From Bacteroidota bacterium (GTDB lineage: Bacteria; Bacteroidota; Bacteroidia; Bacteroidales; DTGW01), in the NCBI GenBank assembly GCA_029572965.1, contig JAKPQD010000231.1, positions 1 through 36,295 of the forward strand: a stretch of DNA of 36,295 nucleotides, read 5' to 3'. The position numbers and the translations under genes were made by a program. The notes beneath the pieces are model-generated. The model had not been told where the DNA came from and did not search any database. It saw only the letters and a list, made by a program, of their open reading frames with translations. Below are positions 33,971 to 36,295 of this stretch, piece by piece (position 1 is the stretch's first letter; each line of letters begins with the position of its first letter).

Positions 33971-34537
33971 TTAAAATACCCGAACCCCCAAGTGCTCTAT
34001 AATAATCTTTGTTCCAATAGCCACAAGAATAAGCCCTCCGGCTATGCCAACTTTTTTACCATAATACTCCCCTATTTTTTTCCCAAGCAACATACCCAGC
34101 ATAGCCACAGTAAATGTTACAATGCCAATAATAACGGAAGAAATGAAAAGGTTGATTTCGAGCAAAGCAAATGTAATGCCCACAGCAAAAGCATCGATGG
34201 TAGTTGCAACAGCTAAAGTAACAATTACTTTTCGGCTGTGAATGTCGAAACATTCTATTTCACCTTTCTTGAGGCTTTCAACAATCATTTTGCCCCCTAC
34301 AACGAAAAGTAGCCCGAAAGCAATCCAATGGTCAACTCCCTGAACATATCCCCTAAAACTCAATCCCAGAAAATATCCCAATACTGGCATTAATGCCTGA
34401 AATGCTGCAAAATAAACTGCAATACGTGCAGCCGGCCAAAAGCGCAAATGCCGTTCGATTAGTCCACAGGTAATAGACACTGCAAACGTGTCAAATGAAA
34501 GGGCTATGGATAGTAAAAACAGGGCGAATATGCTCAT
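33971..34537 (-). CDS. mntP: manganese efflux pump MntP
   Basis: This 188-residue inner membrane protein with six predicted helices is of the MntP (YebN) family, which exports Mn2+. The two half-repeats each carry an acidic residue in a conserved helix: ALSFDTFAVSITCG near the N-terminus and TTIDAFAVGITFAL near residue 112. Other typical segments are GYFLGLSFRGYVQGVDHWIA and the Gly-rich C-terminal helix. No yybP-ykoY-type riboswitch is visible in the 41 bases upstream; it lies just after the methyltransferase gene on the same strand and may be co-transcribed. Confidence 0.9.
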   Translation of the reverse strand: MSIFALFLLSIALSFDTFAVSITCGLIERHLRFWPAARIAVYFAAFQALMPVLGYFLGLSFRGYVQGVDHWIAFGLLFVVGGKMIVESLKKGEIECFDIHSRKVIVTLAVATTIDAFAVGITFALLEINLFISSVIIGIVTFTVAMLGMLLGKKIGEYYGKKVGIAGGLILVAIGTKIIIEHLGVRVF

Positions 34538-34578
34538 AGGTTAATTAGCTAATTTGAAAATTTGAAAATGAGTAAATT

Positions 34579-35793
34579 TTATTTCAACCTTCGTATCTGT
34601 GCCATGTAAAACCCGTCAAAGCCATTTTGCGAAGTCGTTATCTGTTGTTCTTTGACCAACTCATACGCACCTTTTTGCGATTCCAGAAAAGCCTCAACAC
34701 GTTCGTGGTTTTCTTCAGGCAATATGCTGCATGTGGCATACACAATCAACCCTCCGGGTTTGGCCATGTTTGCATAGTTTTTCAAAACAATATTTTGTAT
34801 GTTCTTTATTTTTTCCAACCTTTGAAGGTTCATTTGCCACTTAATCTCCGGGTTACGCCTGATAGTACCACTTCCCGAACATGGCGAATCAATAAGCACT
34901 CGGTCAAAGCTTTGCGAAAGGCGTTTGGTTGACTTAGTCCCTTCTATCAAACGAGCCTCAACAATATCAGCCCCCGCCTTTGCTACACGGCTTTTCAACG
35001 TGCTAATCTTTTCTTCCTGTGTATCCATCGCAACTATCTTGCCTTTGTTTTGCATCAGGCTTGCCAGGTGAAGCGTTTTACCGCCATTACCAGCACAAGT
35101 ATCCACAACGCGCATACCAGGCTTGACATCAAGAAACATCGAAATCAATTGCGACCCGGCATCCTGGATTTCAAAATACCCGTCTTTGTAATACTTCGAG
35201 TCGAAAATATTTGCTTTGCCGGTAATTTTCAATGCATCCGGGGCTTTTTCAACAGTTTCGTTGTCAAAACCTTCTTTCTTGAGTAGTACAGATAGGTCAG
35301 CTGGCTTTGTTTTCAAGCGATTTGTCCGAATAAAGATAGGAGCTTGCTTGTTAATCGCTTCGAGCTCAGTTTCCCATTCAGCGCCATAGGCAAGAAAGCC
35401 TTTTTGGTCAAACCAATCGGGCATCGAAAATTTGATTTTACGAAAAGCCGATAAGCTCTCGTATTGCTGCAGGACATACTGCGCGTTGACCCCTCGCATT
35501 GGCGCAAGTGAAGGGATATCCCATTTGTTGAGGATTAACCATGAGGCCAGGACTTTATAATAGTTGACATCATGTACCACGGGAAAGTTATTGTCTATCT
35601 CGCAAAGCAAGCGCCACCACCGAACCAGCTCGTACGAAACACTTGCAACAATCGAACGGTCATATTCGTCAGTGATACGGTTATTCTTGAACTGGAAATG
35701 AATAGTTTTGTCCACAGGGAACCCTTTTTCGATCACCTTACTCACTATATCCACAATATGTTTTGCCTGAAGCTCTGTAACTGTATTAGCCAT
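34579..35793 (-). CDS. RsmB/NOP family rRNA cytosine-C5 methyltransferase
   Basis: This SAM-dependent RNA m5C methyltransferase has 404 residues. An N-terminal helical part (about 1-145) corresponds to a NusB-like/RNA-binding region. SAM-binding motif I is VVDTCAGNGGKT (229-240). The active site holds two cysteines: Cys305 in SPCSGSGTIRR and Cys355 in YATCSILPEEN, both characteristic of RsmB/RsmF/NOP2 enzymes. The target in RsmB is 16S C967, but the exact paralogue cannot be assigned. Upstream there is a TACTTTTG element on this strand (35814-35821). Confidence 0.9.
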   Translation of the reverse strand: MANTVTELQAKHIVDIVSKVIEKGFPVDKTIHFQFKNNRITDEYDRSIVASVSYELVRWWRLLCEIDNNFPVVHDVNYYKVLASWLILNKWDIPSLAPMRGVNAQYVLQQYESLSAFRKIKFSMPDWFDQKGFLAYGAEWETELEAINKQAPIFIRTNRLKTKPADLSVLLKKEGFDNETVEKAPDALKITGKANIFDSKYYKDGYFEIQDAGSQLISMFLDVKPGMRVVDTCAGNGGKTLHLASLMQNKGKIVAMDTQEEKISTLKSRVAKAGADIVEARLIEGTKSTKRLSQSFDRVLIDSPCSGSGTIRRNPEIKWQMNLQRLEKIKNIQNIVLKNYANMAKPGGLIVYATCSILPEENHERVEAFLESQKGAYELVKEQQITTSQNGFDGFYMAQIRRLK

Positions 35794-35813
35794 ATTGAAA
35801 AAAATAAAGGATA

Positions 35814-35842
35814 CAAAAGTACTAAATTATGACTAAAACAAA
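35814..35842 (-). promoter_or_regulatory. candidate promoter of the RsmB-like gene
   Basis: On the minus strand TTTG (35839-35842) precedes TACTTTTG (35814-35821), with a 17-base gap, 2 bases short of the usual 19. The -7 element is an exact consensus match and lies 20 bases before the start codon. Confidence 0.45.
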
Positions 35843-35858
35843 TAGAAAGTAAAGTTGG

Positions 35859-36152
35859 TTGTTAGTTGATCAAGTCTTTTTGCCAGAGACATCGCAACGT
35901 TTTGTGGCTTTTCTGGTATTGATTTTCTTGCTCCTTTATCTTCAGTTTGTAATAAACAAGCCGCACAAAATCATCAGTTATGCCAATACCCTGGCACTGG
36001 TACTTGTTTCATTTGCGGTGACTGTAAGCCTGATTATGCATGTGGTTATCAGCAATGACTTCACCTATAAATCAATCCTTATCTGGATTATTTCTGCTAT
36101 TGTGCCGTATATTGCCGCAATATTGTATTTGTTCATTAAAACAAATAAATGA
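35859..36152 (+). CDS. small membrane protein of unknown function
   Basis: This is a 97-residue hydrophobic protein with three predicted membrane helices (about 16-34, 43-66 and 71-92) and a short basic C-terminus FIKTNK. It starts at TTG 35859; a later TTG (codon 8) is possible. No motif identifies it. It is transcribed opposite to its left neighbour, and a terminator hairpin follows it and separates it from groL. Hydrophobicity, compactness and fit between a divergent promoter region and a terminator support a real gene. Confidence 0.6.
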   Translation: MLVDQVFLPETSQRFVAFLVLIFLLLYLQFVINKPHKIISYANTLALVLVSFAVTVSLIMHVVISNDFTYKSILIWIISAIVPYIAAILYLFIKTNK

Positions 36153-36159
36153 ACAAAAA

Positions 36160-36181
36160 AGGCAGCCTCACAGCTGCCTTT
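36160..36181. terminator. bidirectional terminator between the small membrane protein and groL
   Basis: AAGGCAGC (36160-36167) pairs with GCTGCCTT (36174-36181) across a 6-base loop, with A-rich sequence on the left and TATATTT on the right. The position between two convergent genes fits a shared terminator. Confidence 0.7.
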
Positions 36182-36204
36182 ATATTTGGGATTGATGAAT
36201 TATC

Positions 36205-36295
36205 TTACATCATGCCGCCCATACCGCCCATTCCCGGAGCGCCACCCATACCAGCGTCTTTCTTATCTTCTGGTTTTTCTACAACCAAACAGTCA
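36205..36295 (-). CDS. groL: chaperonin GroEL, C-terminal fragment cut by the window edge
   Basis: On the minus strand the last 91 bases encode the C-terminal tail of GroEL: ending in a Gly-Met repeat (MGGAPGMGGMGGMM) after DCLVVEKPEDKKDAG, with a TAA stop at 36205-36207. The VVEKPE turn and the GGM tail are diagnostic of bacterial Hsp60. The remaining roughly 515 codons lie beyond the window. In this phylum groES normally precedes groL on the same strand. Confidence 0.93.
   Translation of the reverse strand, partial: DCLVVEKPEDKKDAGMGGAPGMGGMGGMM

Noticed and set aside
34538-34578. Possible manganese (yybP-ykoY) riboswitch before mntP
   Set aside because: Only 41 bases separate the genes, they are AT-rich, and no conserved riboswitch core could be found.

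Overview
The window looks like a chromosomal segment of a Bacteroidota bacterium. The evidence is AT-rich intergenic DNA, several matches to the phylum's promoter pattern (TTG, about 20 bases, TAnnTTTG), weak or absent Shine-Dalgarno sites, a Glu/Asp-Lys then Gly-Met-rich GroEL tail at the right edge, and families typical of the phylum (DUF4982-type GH2 beta-galactosidase, short RbfA, MeaB, GT51 MtgA, DUF2589). No tRNA, rRNA, CRISPR array or prophage was recognised. Most of it is ordinary housekeeping and transport, with small accessory patches between 24.5 and 29 kb and between 32 and 34 kb.

Layout. 0-6.1 kb: a three-gene RND efflux operon (TolC-like outer membrane channel, lipoprotein adaptor, inner membrane pump) closed by a CT-rich palindrome and a terminator. 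6.3-7.5 kb: a GNAT-like protein. 7.7-11.3 kb: trpS diverging from rbfA, followed by a methyltransferase and a LolC/E-FtsX type permease. 11.3-15.4 kb: an EamA exporter facing left, a 399-base gene-free stretch, then a secreted GH2 glycosidase. 15.5-23.5 kb: an ion-transport block (CPA2 antiporter, PiT phosphate transporter, two tandem Kup potassium transporters) whose second transcript runs directly into radA. 23.5-24.5 kb: a DgkA-type lipid kinase and a PAP2 phosphatase on the other strand.

24.6-26.5 kb is the first accessory patch. A REP-associated HUH/Y1 transposase (RAYT) lies between two 197-base direct repeats, each carrying three GCTCC-3-GGAGC hairpins. A 47-base copy of the 3' end of the neighbouring Nudix gene sits on the far side of the second repeat. 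Next to it is a tautomerase gene that appears frameshifted. cysS follows, then an MNT-HEPN (type VII toxin-antitoxin) pair in which the antitoxin is intact but the toxin has both an in-frame stop and a His-to-Tyr change in its RNase motif. A 57-residue winged-helix-like gene, mtgA, meaB and a small outer membrane barrel gene complete this part.

32.2-33.9 kb is the second accessory patch: a compact three-gene operon (DUF2589 protein, an unrecognised 128-residue protein, a lysozyme/transglycosylase-like protein) with its own promoter. None of the three has a signal peptide. This is the best candidate here for a poorly described system. The window ends with mntP, an RsmB/RsmF-type RNA methyltransferase, a small membrane protein and the 3' end of groL.
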